From: Cyanobacteria bacterium SZAS-4
Lineage (GTDB): Bacteria; Cyanobacteriota; Vampirovibrionia; Obscuribacterales; Obscuribacteraceae
Direction of reading: 5' to 3'
Assembly: GCA_018266255.1 (NCBI GenBank)
Contig: JAFEAT010000013.1
Coordinates: 205,036-269,035, forward strand
DNA: 64,000 bases
Part shown: one piece after another, positions 62,973 through 64,000 of the stretch
Layout: each line of letters opens with the position of its first letter
How positions within the stretch are numbered: position 1 is the stretch's first letter
Notes under the pieces: model-generated
Seen by the model: the letters and a program-made list of their open reading frames with translations, nothing else
Told to the model about the DNA's origin: nothing
The model's database searches: none
Program-made: the position numbers and the translations under genes

Positions 62973-63287
62973 GTCGTCTTCCTCTTGTAAAACCTATCTT
63001 ACCGAAAAACTCTCTGAATTTAGTATTTCTGCCAGTTTACAAAAGACAATTGCAAATAATCTCGACAATTGAGCCGAACGTTTGCCGCTTTCAAGTGATT
63101 GGAGACTTTTAACTATAGCCCGATCGAGCCACAAAACCCTGACAGGCAGGTGATTTTTGACGAAGCCATGAGATCTTTAGGTCGGCCGCACGTTACTTTA
63201 TTTATTTGCTAACTATTTGATTTAGCAATCAAAGCATTTGACCTCGGTAGAATTGGAGCCGCGAAGAACTTGGGGTAACCTCTACAC
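62973..63287. other. Intergenic region between carA and nuoN with an inverted repeat
   Basis: 315 bp between divergent genes. It contains the inverted repeat TTTGATT-TAGC-AATCAAA (63216-63233), about 55 bp ahead of the nuoN start, which looks like an operator. No gene, tRNA or terminator was recognised. Confidence 0.45.
63216..63233. promoter_or_regulatory. 18-bp palindromic operator-like site
   Basis: TTTGATT (63216-63222), four bases, AATCAAA (63227-63233): perfect 7-bp half-sites. The half-site TTGAT resembles the FNR/CRP family, but the spacing is two bases longer than the FNR consensus. Located 54 bp upstream of nuoN. Confidence 0.35.
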
Positions 63288-64000
63288 ATGAATCCTGGTA
63301 TGCAAATCTACACTGACGCCATAAGACTGTTATGGCCAGAGATTTTCGTCGTCATAGCGATCTTAATCACAGCGGTCTGGAACTTATTCTTACCGAAGCA
63401 CAAAGAATGGACGCCTGTATGGGCGATGTTGGGGCTCGGTGCCGCCTTTACTACTCTCTTCCTTCAATTCTTCGACAAGCCGACCATTCTCTTCAACGGG
63501 CTCTTTACTGTTGACAAACTAACGATCACATTCGGGTTGATCGTGACTTTAGTAGGCGTAATCACAGTTCTAATGACCATGGGTTACGAACATCATCTTG
63601 GGCGAAACCGAGGCGAGTTCTACTCCATCCTTCTTACTGCGATATTGGCGGTACTACTTCTTGCTGGCGCGACAGACCTGATCATGTTGTTCATCGGGCT
63701 GGAAACGCTCAGTATCTGCTGCGTGGTCCTGGCTGGCTTCAACAAATTCGATGTGAAAAGCAGCGAAGCATCGCTTAAGTACCTGTTATCAACCGCTGCT
63801 GTAACTGCGACGTTGCTCTACGGTCTTTCATTTGTATATGGAATGACTGACGCCACATCGTACTCAGTCATTGCGGAAAAGATGGCGCTAATGGCGGTGC
63901 CACCAACTTCGCTTATTCGCATCTTCATTCTCGTTCTACTTATAAGTGCTGTCGGCTTCAAGTTATCGACTGTGCCGTTCCACATGTGGACGCCAGACGT
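63288..64000 (+). CDS. nuoN: NADH-quinone oxidoreductase subunit N, partial (3' end outside window)
   Basis: The frame is open from ATG 63288 (MNPGMQIYTDAIRLLWPEIF) to the right edge, ~237 codons. Seven or so hydrophobic helices are visible, including VWAMLGLGAAFTTLFLQFF, FGLIVTLVGVITVLMTMGYE, LAGATDLIMLFIGLETLSIC (with the conserved Glu of subunit N) and GFKLSTVPFHMWTPD, the proton-channel helix motif. NuoN is an antiporter-like proton-pumping subunit of respiratory complex I. Rest of the gene and operon are beyond the window. Confidence 0.92.
   Translation, partial: MNPGMQIYTDAIRLLWPEIFVVIAILITAVWNLFLPKHKEWTPVWAMLGLGAAFTTLFLQFFDKPTILFNGLFTVDKLTITFGLIVTLVGVITVLMTMGYEHHLGRNRGEFYSILLTAILAVLLLAGATDLIMLFIGLETLSICCVVLAGFNKFDVKSSEASLKYLLSTAAVTATLLYGLSFVYGMTDATSYSVIAEKMALMAVPPTSLIRIFILVLLISAVGFKLSTVPFHMWTPD

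Noticed and set aside
63216..63233. FNR box
   Set aside because: FNR sites are TTGAT-N4-ATCAA; here the same half-sites are six bases apart, so I keep it as an unassigned palindrome.

Overview
The window comes from a Gram-negative bacterium of moderate GC. It has an Lpt lipopolysaccharide-export operon, MacA/MacB-type efflux, a NADH:quinone oxidoreductase subunit, shikimate-pathway genes, two Hanks-type Ser/Thr kinases with leucine-rich C-termini, and an unusual number of tetratricopeptide-repeat (TPR) proteins. This mix, together with very long Q/A/P-rich proteins, fits the non-photosynthetic sister clade of Cyanobacteria (Melainabacteria/Vampirovibrionia, Obscuribacterales-like). That placement is inferred from gene content only; there is no rRNA in the window. 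I found no tRNA, rRNA, CRISPR array, IS element or prophage.

Layout. 1-9591: three long minus-strand genes, the first running off the left edge. They encode low-complexity, repeat-containing proteins; the first and third are paralogues. 9844-12449: a dolichyl-phosphate-sugar-like glycosyltransferase and a polytopic membrane protein. 12489-15399: a small secreted protein diverging from an amino-acid permease broken by a one-base frameshift, followed by an HpcH/HpaI aldolase. 15735-19022: a micro-gene, a TPR protein, and a tight Nudix / ACT / inositol-monophosphatase operon. 19023-22378: ileS behind a structured leader with mutually exclusive hairpins, and followed by a strong terminator. 22382-31048: mostly independent enzymes (3-methyladenine glycosylase, GyrI-like protein, acyltransferase, esterase, lipid kinase, Cys-phosphatase, purple-acid-like phosphatase) and two secreted or lipid-anchored proteins.

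31111-35641: a Pro-rich membrane protein, a lone PotC-like permease, a YgfZ-TPR fusion and an ErpA/HesB Fe-S carrier. 35638-42461: two kinase-LRR receptors flanking rsgA and a seven-bladed WD40 protein; rsgA is preceded by a good sigma70-type promoter and a 23-codon ORF whose Shine-Dalgarno can pair with the ORF's own 3' end. 42558-48570: a six-gene, almost gapless operon with a MacA-like adaptor, MacB-like ATPase and permease, a second ABC-2 exporter, and a thioredoxin-fold protein without CxxC that carries a 21-bp tandem repeat. 48630-55377: TPR proteins, a putative cell-wall hydrolase, and aroQ and aroK with an unknown gene. 55469-61049: lptF/G, lptB, a triple-OstA lptA, lptC and a TPR protein. 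61147-62972: HAD phosphatase and carA. 63288-64000: 5' part of nuoN.

Functional themes are envelope biogenesis and export (Lpt, two ABC exporters, glycosyltransferase, acyltransferase, peptidoglycan hydrolase), signalling (kinases, WD40), Fe-S maintenance (ErpA with YgfZ) and housekeeping metabolism. The most unusual items are the rsgA-upstream micro-ORF with its SD-sequestering hairpin, the ileS leader, the YgfZ-TPR fusion next to erpA, the Cys-less thioredoxin-like protein in the double ABC operon, and the cluster of giant repeat proteins.
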